A stretch of DNA of 64,000 bases, from assembly GCA_017745115.1 (NCBI GenBank), contig JAGIAA010000004.1, forward strand, positions 61,249-125,248, written 5' to 3'. The position numbers and the translations under genes were made by a program. This DNA comes from Sphingobium sp. Its GTDB lineage: Bacteria > Pseudomonadota > Alphaproteobacteria > Sphingomonadales > Sphingomonadaceae. How positions within the stretch are numbered: position 1 is the stretch's first letter; each line of letters starts with the position of its first letter. Below, piece by piece: positions 39,701 to 46,396 of this stretch. The notes below the pieces were generated by a model. It was given only the letters and a program-made list of their open reading frames with translations, searched no databases and was not told the DNA's origin.

Positions 39701-39933
39701 AGCCGCTCAAGGCGCTGGGTGCGAGGCCCTATACGAACGATTTCATAGCTGGCGGCGACATTCTTTTCGCGGAGCGCCTGTGCGATGAAATGGAGAGCGA
39801 TCGGTTTGCGTGCCAGCCAGAGCCCGCCCGCCAGCAGCACGACAAGCCCCGTCGCGCCAATGCCGATCCTCAACAGCGCGCGACGCCGCGATCGCGCGGG
39901 GCGCTCAATCGCGATGTCCGGATCCTCGGCCAA
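36718..39933 (-). CDS. ydbH: YdbH family AsmA-like phospholipid transport protein
   Basis: A 1071-residue protein anchored by a membrane helix at residues 20-42 (LLRIGIGATGLVVLLAGGLW). The rest is an elongated beta-rich groove typical of AsmA-like bridge proteins. The C-terminal YdbH domain includes PFSGGTLELLPATLNLDARQ, NVDVHGTLDGLFPMIFD and FLKLPIVFNIRIEAPFRKLL. With TamB and YhdP, YdbH carries phospholipids between the membranes in E. coli. The partners YnbE and YdbL follow directly. Confidence 0.92.
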   Translation of the reverse strand: MAEDPDIAIERPARSRRRALLRIGIGATGLVVLLAGGLWLARKPIALHFIAQALREKNVAASYEIVRIGPRTQRLERLVLGDPRRPDLTADWIEVDLGYSLSGIRVTGLRTGTVAVNARYREGKLDLGSLGRLMPKSGGEAALPDIAAELKVVKVHLATDSGAVDAALNGVGNLRSGFAGELNATAPRLAFGDCAVNASAAQTKVATDSGKVLIKGPLAVRDIACSGRHFTLAAPRIDTDLRTDLALSDITGAFVLSAAQVQFGDQSATKLSGLITAKGSSAELRGSASLAAAQSSLGMATTGAVKLGGDYAVRPSPKDQDYSYAGTLTAEEIRPTSQASFGKIEAQAAGTPLEPLAKKLAGALRSASRANRLTASGRVTGEGQAMQLLLNGADFSAASGARIAMREGSRLTLDLPKGDWTLDGGLESGGGGLPETKLAVASRPGGGLSGTLDAFDYRAGSARLAVTPVRFLRSPKGDLRINTSVVLDGPIGTGGVKGLQAPLDVVIAANGTINLPRDCVPLRWTALRISTASFEPAKLDLCGIGGSQLRVANPALRGKIGESPLSVAAQSARYDMRSSRFDLAGLDARIGGGANPVVLHAGIFDGSLGEGGHLSGTLADGTAVIGTVPLDLSAIAGKWQLTDGALALDGALRVADRQADARFNPMAVPDAKLTLADGKVKATGTLVATGTPTHSIREPVARMTIGHDLASGAGQADFTLTDLRFGSAVQPDDLTKLALGIVANVEGRVEGSGTIQWSPDGVTSSTGTFSTRDMNFAGAFGPVAGFSTTIHFTDLLGLRTAPHQRLTVKQVSAGVDVFDGVIDYALLSNEQAQIEGGRWPFSGGTLELLPATLNLDARQPRRFTFRVVGLDAAAFVNTLQLQNVDVHGTLDGLFPMIFDASGGRIDSGVLIARQSGLPPLVLGSATDPLPVCDNGRQGGSLAYVGAVSNAQLGTMGKFAFDALKHFNYRCLVVRLDGALDGEFVTQIKLSGVNQGEDTKHSWLVRPFLKLPIVFNIRIEAPFRKLLGVYTDLSDPTDLIRRKIQEEKAARANDSLAVQPADSEKSAEGNRK

Positions 39934-40050
39934 GCTCTCGTATCGTCCTCATAGCCCTTGCAGCTAAAAAGCTGCGCGCATTCTAGTAACGCATTTTCGG
40001 ACCGCAAAACCGGTTCCCACTTTTGCTGAAAATGCTTTAGCCTGAGTTCC

Positions 40051-40761
40051 ATGAGCGATGCGCCGGGGGGAGGCAAGAGCGGGGCGAGCGTGCCGGTTGG
40101 CGCGGGCCATCGCGCGCGTCTGCGCCAGCGGCTCGCCGAGGGCGGCCCAGATGCGCTGCTGGATCATGAACTGGTCGAATATCTGCTCGCGCTCGCCATT
40201 CCCCGCCGGGACACCAAGCCGCTCGCCAAGCAGCTCATTGCCCGCTTCGGCGGCTTTGGCGCGCTGCTCACCGCAGACTGGCGCGAGCTTGCCCAGATAG
40301 ACGCGCTTTCCGAAACCAGCATCGCGGCACTCAAGATTGCGCAGGCGTCGGCGCTTCGCCTTCTCAAAAGCGAGATCGCCGAGCGCCCGCTGCTCTCGAG
40401 CTGGCAAGCGCTGCTCGATTATCTGCGCGCCGACATGGCCCATCTGTCGGTGGAACGGGTCCGCGTCCTCCATCTCAACGCCCAGCTCCGGCTGATCCGC
40501 GACGATCATATGGCCGACGGCACGATCGATGAGGCAGCAATTTATGCGCGCGAGGTGGTCAAGCGCGCCGTCGCCTTGGGTTCGACAGGGCTCATCCTCG
40601 TCCATAATCATCCTAGCGGCTCGCCGGAACCAAGCCGCCAGGACATTGCGGTGACCCGCCAGATCATCGACGCAACCAAACCGATCGGTGTGACGCTCCA
40701 CGATCACATCATCATCGCCGCGCAAGGGCACAGCTCGATGCGTTCGATGGGGCTGATCTAG
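40051..40761 (+). CDS. radC: RadC family JAB/MPN-domain protein
   Basis: A 236-residue protein with an N-terminal helix-hairpin-helix region (residues 15-90, HRARLRQRLAEGGPDALLDH and LSETSIAALKIAQA) and a JAB/MPN metal domain. The metal site is visible as HNHPSGSPEPSRQD: His185, His187 and Asp198, with the Glu further upstream. RadC is named for DNA repair, but its true reaction is unknown. It converges with the EF-hand gene, seven bases apart. Confidence 0.93.
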   Translation: MSDAPGGGKSGASVPVGAGHRARLRQRLAEGGPDALLDHELVEYLLALAIPRRDTKPLAKQLIARFGGFGALLTADWRELAQIDALSETSIAALKIAQASALRLLKSEIAERPLLSSWQALLDYLRADMAHLSVERVRVLHLNAQLRLIRDDHMADGTIDEAAIYAREVVKRAVALGSTGLILVHNHPSGSPEPSRQDIAVTRQIIDATKPIGVTLHDHIIIAAQGHSSMRSMGLI

Positions 40762-40768
40762 GGCGATC

Positions 40769-41191
40769 CTAGCCGCCGAAGAACTTGACCAATTCCGTCT
40801 TCGTCAGGTTGCTGTCCTTGTCTGAATCGGCCTTGATGAGCGCGTTATCCGCGTAGGTCTTGGCTGCGGCCGGGTCGACCTGGCCGGCCTTTTGCTGCTC
40901 GGCCGTCTTGAGGCTGGTGATCCAGGCCGTGAATTCGGCAGCCGTCACCGTACCGTCCTTATTGGCGTCGGCTGTCGGAAATTGCTGGTCGACGAATGCA
41001 ACGACCGTGGGATTGGGCGGCGTGGCGGGTGCCGGTGTCGCCGGAGTCTGCGCGCCGGGCGCAGTCGCCGGGGCCGCAGGCGCAGGCACTTGCGCGCCCT
41101 CGGGACTGGCTGGCTGGTTTTGGGCGATGGCGGTCGTGCTGAATGCGGCGACCGAGAGCAACGGCAATAGACTCAACTTTCGAATGTTCAT
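40769..41191 (-). CDS. Secreted EF-hand calcium-binding protein
   Basis: A 140-residue secreted protein with signal peptide MNIRKLSLLPLLSVAAFSTT. A Pro/Ala-rich linker (residues 25-60) separates it from two EF-hand loops: DANKDGTVTAAEF, complete, and DSDKDSNLTKTEL, where the Gly at loop position 6 is Ser. It probably binds calcium in the periplasm. Start at 41191 after AAGGA; the role is not known. Confidence 0.88.
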   Translation of the reverse strand: MNIRKLSLLPLLSVAAFSTTAIAQNQPASPEGAQVPAPAAPATAPGAQTPATPAPATPPNPTVVAFVDQQFPTADANKDGTVTAAEFTAWITSLKTAEQQKAGQVDPAAAKTYADNALIKADSDKDSNLTKTELVKFFGG

Positions 41192-41445
41192 CGGAATCCT
41201 TCTCCAAATCAGTTCGTCGAACGGGCGCTCCAATCGACGCCCAGAACGCAATCCCTCCTCCGCATAGAACCGCTGGCGATGCGTCGCGTTCCTTCAAAGG
41301 CTGGGGATGGAGCCCAATCGATCCAGAATATGCATCATTTTCAACGGGCTATCGGCGATCCGCCCGATTCCGCTGCCCAATTGCCTGTCAGGACCGCCCC
41401 TGCTAGGCGCACGGACGTCAATCATCGCCTGCAAGGAACGAACTC

Positions 41446-42765
41446 ATGGTGCCCCGCTACGCCCGTCCGCAAATGACCGCGATCTGGGAGCCGGAGGCGC
41501 GCTTCAAGATCTGGTTCGAGATCGAGGCCCATGCGACAGATGCATTGGCCGAGCTTGGCGTGGTGCCGAAGAGCGCCGCCAAGGCGCTGTGGGACTGGTG
41601 GGCGACGAACCCCACCATCGACGTCGCCGCGATCGACGCGATCGAGGCGGTCACCAAGCACGATGTCATCGCCTTCCTGACCTGGGTCGCGAACAATGTC
41701 GGCGACGAGGCCCGGTTCATGCACCAGGGCATGACGAGCTCCGACGTGCTCGACACCTGCCTCAACGTACAGCTGACCCGCGCAGCCGACATCCTGCTCG
41801 CCGATCTCGATGTGCTGCTCGAGGCGATCAAGCGCCGCGCCTTCGAGTATAAGCTCACGCCCACCATCGGCCGCAGCCACGGCATACACGCCGAGCCGGT
41901 CACCTTCGGCCTCAAGATGGCCGAGGCCTATGCCGAATTCAGCCGTTGCAAGGTCCGTCTCCAGGCCGCACGCGCCGACGTCGCGACCTGTGCCATCTCC
42001 GGCGCCGTCGGCACCTTCGCCAATATCGATCCCAAGGTGGAAGAGCATGTGGCCGAGAAGCTCGGTCTCACGGTTGAGCCGGTCTCCACGCAGGTCATCC
42101 CGCGCGACCGCCACGCCATGTTCTTCGCGACGCTGGGCGTCATCGCCAGCTCGATCGAGCGACTCGCCGTCGAGGTCCGGCATCTCCAGCGCACCGAGGT
42201 GCTGGAAGCCGAGGAATATTTCTCGCCGGGCCAGAAGGGCTCTTCGGCCATGCCGCACAAGCGCAATCCCGTGCTGACCGAGAATTTGACGGGTCTCGCC
42301 CGCGTCGTGCGCGCGGCGGTCACGCCGGCGCTCGAGAATGTGGCGCTCTGGCATGAGCGCGACATTTCGCACTCGTCGGTCGAGCGCTTCTTCGGCCCGG
42401 ATGCGACGATCACGCTCGATTTCGCCCTTGCCCGCCTGACGGGCGTCATCGACAAGCTGCTCGTCTATCCCGACCGCATGGCCAAGAACATGAACCGCAT
42501 GGGAGGCCTCATCCACTCGCAGCGCGTGCTGCTCGCCCTCACCCAGGCGGGGTGCTCGCGTGAGGACAGCTATGTGCTGGTCCAGCGCAACGCCATGAAG
42601 GTCTGGGAATCCGACGGCACCCTCTCGTTGCTCGACCTGCTCAAGGGCGACGCCGACGTGACCGCGCATCTTTCAGTCGCGCAGCTCGAGGCTCTGTTCG
42701 ATCTCGACTATCACCTGAAGCATGTGGACACGATCTTCATGCGGGTCTTCGGCAGAAAAAACTGA
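41446..42765 (+). CDS. purB: Adenylosuccinate lyase
   Basis: A 439-residue enzyme of purine synthesis, removing fumarate from SAICAR and adenylosuccinate. It starts MVPRYARPQMTAIWEPEARF as usual for this subfamily. The catalytic His lies in GRSHGIHAEPVTFGLK, the signature loop GQKGSSAMPHKRNPVLTENL around residues 262-280, and HERDISHSSVERFFGPDATI follows. The ATG follows AAGGAACG. It appears monocistronic; the 250 bases upstream contain no other gene I can support. Confidence 0.97.
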   Translation: MVPRYARPQMTAIWEPEARFKIWFEIEAHATDALAELGVVPKSAAKALWDWWATNPTIDVAAIDAIEAVTKHDVIAFLTWVANNVGDEARFMHQGMTSSDVLDTCLNVQLTRAADILLADLDVLLEAIKRRAFEYKLTPTIGRSHGIHAEPVTFGLKMAEAYAEFSRCKVRLQAARADVATCAISGAVGTFANIDPKVEEHVAEKLGLTVEPVSTQVIPRDRHAMFFATLGVIASSIERLAVEVRHLQRTEVLEAEEYFSPGQKGSSAMPHKRNPVLTENLTGLARVVRAAVTPALENVALWHERDISHSSVERFFGPDATITLDFALARLTGVIDKLLVYPDRMAKNMNRMGGLIHSQRVLLALTQAGCSREDSYVLVQRNAMKVWESDGTLSLLDLLKGDADVTAHLSVAQLEALFDLDYHLKHVDTIFMRVFGRKN

Positions 42766-42870
42766 CCCCGCCGCATGGTTGCGCAATAAAGTCGACGCGT
42801 CATCAACTATTTGTGAAACCCTTTGCTCTAAGCGTGCCCCCGGTCTAGCTATAAAAATGGAGCACGTGGG

Positions 42871-44724
42871 GTGTTCAAGAGGATTGGAATTTCGGCCAAA
42901 TTGTTGGCTGCGTTTGCTGTGCTGCTCGCCGTCATGGGCGGAATCGGCGCATTTTCGCTCACCAAAATCGGCGAAGTGAACAACGTCGCGATGGAAATGC
43001 GCAACCGCGCATTGCCGGCTTCGCAGATGCTTGGCGATATTCACGCCTATACGTCTCAACTTCGCATCAAGCAGCGCGATCACCTCGAGGCCACGGCGCC
43101 CGAGCGCAAGGCGAAGCAGGGAAAACTCATCCGCAACGCGCGGAACGCCATCAACGATCTGATGGAAAAATATGAGCCCTTGCTGACCAGCGACGAGCAG
43201 CACGCCGCATTCGGCAAGCTGAAAACCGACTGGGCTGCCTACACCACGCAGACCGACCAGATGCTGGGACTGTCGGACGCCAACGATCCGGCCGCGCTCG
43301 ACATGTACAATGCCGAGGCGCTCGAGGGCTTCTATACCGTCGAGGACGACATCCTCCAGCTCACCGAACTCAACAGCAAGAGCGTCGAAGCGCTTTCCGC
43401 CAAGAGCGGCAAGATTTACGACCAGGCCCGCAAGATGAACCTCGGCGCGATCGGCGCGGGGCTTGCCATCGCTGTGGTCATGCTGCTGATCCTCATGCGG
43501 ACGGTGGCTCGCCCCGTGCGGAAGATGAGCGAGTCCGTAACGAAGCTCGTGGAAGGCGATCTCACGGTCGAAATCCCCTGCGTCGGCCGTCATGACGAAC
43601 TGGGCAGCCTGGCCAAGGCGCTGGACAGCTTCAAGGCGCTGTTCCAGGCCGATCAGGAGCACAGCCTGGTCGAGGCCGAGCGCGCTCGCGAAACGCAAGG
43701 TACGATCGACGAAATCGGCAAGGGCCTCTCCGCCCTCGCGGAAGGCGATCTGGAATTCCGTGTCCGCGAGGATGCGACCGGCCCGCTCGCCAAGCTGCAC
43801 ATCAACTACAACAACGCCGTGTCGCAGCTTGCCAACGTGCTGCGCGACATCATCTCGGGCTGCAATGTCATCCGCGACGGCACGGGCGAAATCGCCCAGG
43901 CTTCGGACGACCTTTCGCAGCGCACCGAGCATCAGGCCGAATCGATCACGCTCGCCAGCAAGGCTCTCGGCACCTTCACCGGTTCGGTGAAGCACGCCGC
44001 GGACAATGCCCGCCAGACCAGCACGCGCCTCGGCGTGGCTCGCGCTTCGGCATCCAGCGTCGACGAAACCGCCAAGCGCGCGGTCGTGGCCATGCGCGCG
44101 ATCGAAGCGTCGTCGAAGGAGATGACCGACATCATCGCCACGATCGACGGGCTTGCGTTCCAGACCAACCTGCTGGCGCTCAACGCCGGCGTCGAGGCCG
44201 CACGTGCAGGCCCGTCAGGCGCCGGCTTCGCTGTCGTCGCGACCGAAGTGCGGCACCTCGCACAGCGCTCGGCGGAAGCGGCGGGCTCGATCCGTAACCT
44301 GGTGACGACCTCGAGCGTGCAGATCTCCGAGGGTGTGAACCTGGTCGAGAGCAGCGGCGATGCGCTGCAGCAGGTCGTGAGCGAAGTCACTGCCGTCGCG
44401 GGCCTTGTCGACGAGATCGCCGGCGAGACCGAAAAGCAGGCTCAGGGCATCGAGGAAATAAGCCAGATGATGGCCAGCATGGACAGCGTCACGCAGCAGA
44501 ATGCGGCGATGGTCGAACAAAGCACGGCCAGCGCACGCAATCTCTCCAGCGAAACGGTGCGCCTGGTTGGGCAGCTCGCAAAGTTCCGCATCGGATCCAC
44601 CGGCTATACGGCGCGCGCCGTGGCGGCGGCGGCTCCGGCCGAACCGGCACACTATAGTGCTCCGGCACCTGTCGTCGGCAATCTCGCAGTCAAGGTGAGC
44701 GAGGACGACTGGACCGAATTCTGA
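42871..44724 (+). CDS. Methyl-accepting chemotaxis protein
   Basis: A 617-residue receptor starting at a GTG with GGAG nine bases before. TM1 is at about residues 11-31, a four-helix-bundle ligand domain spans about 32-190, TM2 about 193-212 and HAMP about 212-265, with a second HAMP-like stretch (SALAEGDLEFRVRED). The signalling tip is GLAFQTNLLALNAGVEAARA followed by GFAVVATEVRHLAQRSAEAA. The C-terminus DDWTEF resembles the NWETF-type docking site for CheR/CheB, so it may be an adaptable high-abundance receptor. The ligand is unknown, and no other chemotaxis genes lie nearby. Confidence 0.95.
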   Translation: MFKRIGISAKLLAAFAVLLAVMGGIGAFSLTKIGEVNNVAMEMRNRALPASQMLGDIHAYTSQLRIKQRDHLEATAPERKAKQGKLIRNARNAINDLMEKYEPLLTSDEQHAAFGKLKTDWAAYTTQTDQMLGLSDANDPAALDMYNAEALEGFYTVEDDILQLTELNSKSVEALSAKSGKIYDQARKMNLGAIGAGLAIAVVMLLILMRTVARPVRKMSESVTKLVEGDLTVEIPCVGRHDELGSLAKALDSFKALFQADQEHSLVEAERARETQGTIDEIGKGLSALAEGDLEFRVREDATGPLAKLHINYNNAVSQLANVLRDIISGCNVIRDGTGEIAQASDDLSQRTEHQAESITLASKALGTFTGSVKHAADNARQTSTRLGVARASASSVDETAKRAVVAMRAIEASSKEMTDIIATIDGLAFQTNLLALNAGVEAARAGPSGAGFAVVATEVRHLAQRSAEAAGSIRNLVTTSSVQISEGVNLVESSGDALQQVVSEVTAVAGLVDEIAGETEKQAQGIEEISQMMASMDSVTQQNAAMVEQSTASARNLSSETVRLVGQLAKFRIGSTGYTARAVAAAAPAEPAHYSAPAPVVGNLAVKVSEDDWTEF

Positions 44725-44768
44725 TTAAGCAGCGATCTTCAAATCGCAGCGACAATTAATGTGAGGGG

Positions 44769-44802
44769 AGAACGGCCGCCATCTTGGCGGCCGTTCTTTT
44801 TT
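44769..44802 (+). terminator. Rho-independent terminator of the chemoreceptor gene
   Basis: AGAACGGCCGCC (44769-44780) pairs perfectly with GGCGGCCGTTCT (44786-44797) around ATCTT, followed by a run of six T. Confidence 0.95.
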
Positions 44803-44922
44803 CGTTTCAAAATCAAAACGTAAACGGCCTGGAAACCAAGTGGATTAAGCCTGAATTATTAGCTGTTCGATAGGAGCTTCATTGTCAGTTCTATCATTCA
44901 AACCACCGCTAAGGGCAGATTC

Positions 44923-45264
44923 ATGAACAAGATTGTCGCAAAGAGCATCCTCATCGGCTTCGGCTCCCTTCTGATCGCCAGCCCGGCTCTCGCGGGTGAC
45001 TGGTCGGGCCAGGTCGCCCGCCTCGTCGCTTCCAAGCAGAGCTATCCGACGGCTGCACAGATGCGTGGTGACGAAGGCACCGCCAAGGTGCGCGTCTCGG
45101 TTGGCGCCGACGGCACCGTGCAGGGCACCGAGCTGGTCTCTGGCTCGGGCAGCGCCCTGCTCGACAAGGAAGCGCTGGCCCTCCCCAAAAAGATCGGCAA
45201 GTTCCCGGCTCCCGACGCCGGTCAGAGCTCGATCGTGCTGCCGCTGACCTGGAAGCTCCAGTAA
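44923..45264 (+). CDS. Small periplasmic TonB-C domain protein
   Basis: A 113-residue protein with a signal peptide (IVAKSILIGFGSLLIASPAL) and then almost only a TonB C-terminal-like domain: SYPTAAQMRGDEGTAKVRVS, the strand pair VGADGTVQGTELVSGSGSAL and a final PLTWKLQ. It lacks the membrane anchor and Pro-rich spacer of a real TonB, so it cannot transmit energy itself. Function unknown. It has its own terminator downstream. Confidence 0.8.
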   Translation: MNKIVAKSILIGFGSLLIASPALAGDWSGQVARLVASKQSYPTAAQMRGDEGTAKVRVSVGADGTVQGTELVSGSGSALLDKEALALPKKIGKFPAPDAGQSSIVLPLTWKLQ

Positions 45265-45293
45265 GCCGCCAACACCGCGCCAAAAGATAGCAG

Positions 45294-45329
45294 ACACCGG
45301 CAGGTCCCTCAGGACTGGCCGGTGTTTTT
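45294..45329 (+). terminator. Rho-independent terminator after the TonB-C protein gene
   Basis: ACACCGGC (45294-45301) pairs with GCCGGTGT (45318-45325), with an inner GTCC/GGAC stem, followed by TTTTT. Confidence 0.9.
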
Positions 45330-45419
45330 GCATGCCTGGTCTTGCGGGCCGAAAGGCTAGGAAATTCCAGATTTGCTGACTATGGTCCCGGGAACTGAAA
45401 CGAACAGGGACAGGACGCC

Positions 45420-45725
45420 ATGCAATTCCTCAAGACGGCATTCTGGGTCGTGCTGGCCGTGGTAATCGCGCTCTTTTCCTACAACAACTGGACACCCATC
45501 ACGATCAAGCTGTGGGGTGACCTTTGGTTGGAAACGCCGCTGCCGGTTCTCGTGATCATATCCTTCCTGGCGGGATCGCTGCCCCTCTGGGTGTTGCATC
45601 GCATCTCCCGCTGGAGCATGGGCCGCAAGCTCGACAGTGCAGAGCGCGCCCTGGCCTCGGTCAAACCCACTTACTCATCCCCGCCACCGCCGTCCGACGG
45701 CTTTGGCGGCACGGATAATCCATGA
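45420..45725 (+). CDS. lapA: LapA domain (DUF1049) membrane protein
   Basis: A 101-residue protein with two membrane segments (FLKTAFWVVLAVVIALFSYN and VLVIISFLAGSLPLWVLHRI) and a short cytoplasmic helix ending in a Pro-rich tail. The pattern is LapA/YciS, which in E. coli helps set lipopolysaccharide levels. Its stop overlaps the pyrF ATG (ATGA at 45722), so the two are coupled, a pairing common in sphingomonads. Confidence 0.85.
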   Translation: MQFLKTAFWVVLAVVIALFSYNNWTPITIKLWGDLWLETPLPVLVIISFLAGSLPLWVLHRISRWSMGRKLDSAERALASVKPTYSSPPPPSDGFGGTDNP

Positions 45726-46396
45726 GCAGCATCATCTATCTCGCCATCGACACACCAAGCCTGCCCCGCGCCATCGAGCTGGTTCGGCAGGTGCGCAATC
45801 ACATCGGCGGCATCAAGCTGGGCCTCGAATTCTTCTGCGCCAACGGCCATCACGGCGTTCATGAGATGCGCAAGCTCGGCCTGCCGATCTTCCTGGACCT
45901 CAAGCTGCACGATATTCCCAACACGGTCGCCAAAGCGGTGCAGGCGCTGCATCCGCTCGAACCGGCGGTGCTCACGGTCCATGCCGCAGGCGGTCGTGCG
46001 ATGATGGAGGATGCCAAGGCCGCGGCCGGCGTGCACACCAAGGTCGTGGCCGTCACTGTTTTGACCAGTCTCGACCAGGACGACCTGCGCGCCGCCGGCG
46101 TCTCGGCCTCCCCGCATGAACAGGTCGAACGGCTCGCGCTGCTCGCCAAGGAGTCCGGGCTGGACGGTATCGTCTGCTCGGGCGCTGAAGTCGCCCATGC
46201 CCGCAAGATCTGGCCGGCCGGCTATTTTGTCGTGCCCGGCGTGCGTCCGGCAGGGGCCGCCAAGGGCGACCAGAAACGCGCGGTAACGCCGCGCGAGGCA
46301 CTAGACAATGGCGCATCCATGCTCGTCATCGGCCGGGCGATCACCAACGCGCTCGAGCCGGATCAGGTCGCGCGCGAGATCGAAGCGACGCTGTAG
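45722..46396 (+). CDS. pyrF: Orotidine 5'-phosphate decarboxylase
   Basis: A 224-residue enzyme for the last step of UMP synthesis. The active-site motif is FLDLKLHDIPNTVA, with Lys and Asp in the usual K-x-x-D order; phosphate is bound by VVPGVRP and the C-terminal GRAIT. In related genomes trpF often follows lapA-pyrF; here the next gene is on the other strand and begins with no gap after the pyrF stop. Confidence 0.95.
   Translation: MSSIIYLAIDTPSLPRAIELVRQVRNHIGGIKLGLEFFCANGHHGVHEMRKLGLPIFLDLKLHDIPNTVAKAVQALHPLEPAVLTVHAAGGRAMMEDAKAAAGVHTKVVAVTVLTSLDQDDLRAAGVSASPHEQVERLALLAKESGLDGIVCSGAEVAHARKIWPAGYFVVPGVRPAGAAKGDQKRAVTPREALDNGASMLVIGRAITNALEPDQVAREIEATL

Noticed and set aside
38224..39954. 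A 576-codon open frame opposite ydbH
   Set aside because: Antisense shadow of the ydbH reading frame with Arg-rich composition, no ribosome site and no domain.
44843..44859. TTAA-N7-TTAT, near the CtrA consensus, before the small TonB-C gene
   Set aside because: The second half-site is imperfect (TTAT for TTAA) and such matches arise by chance in A+T-rich promoter DNA.
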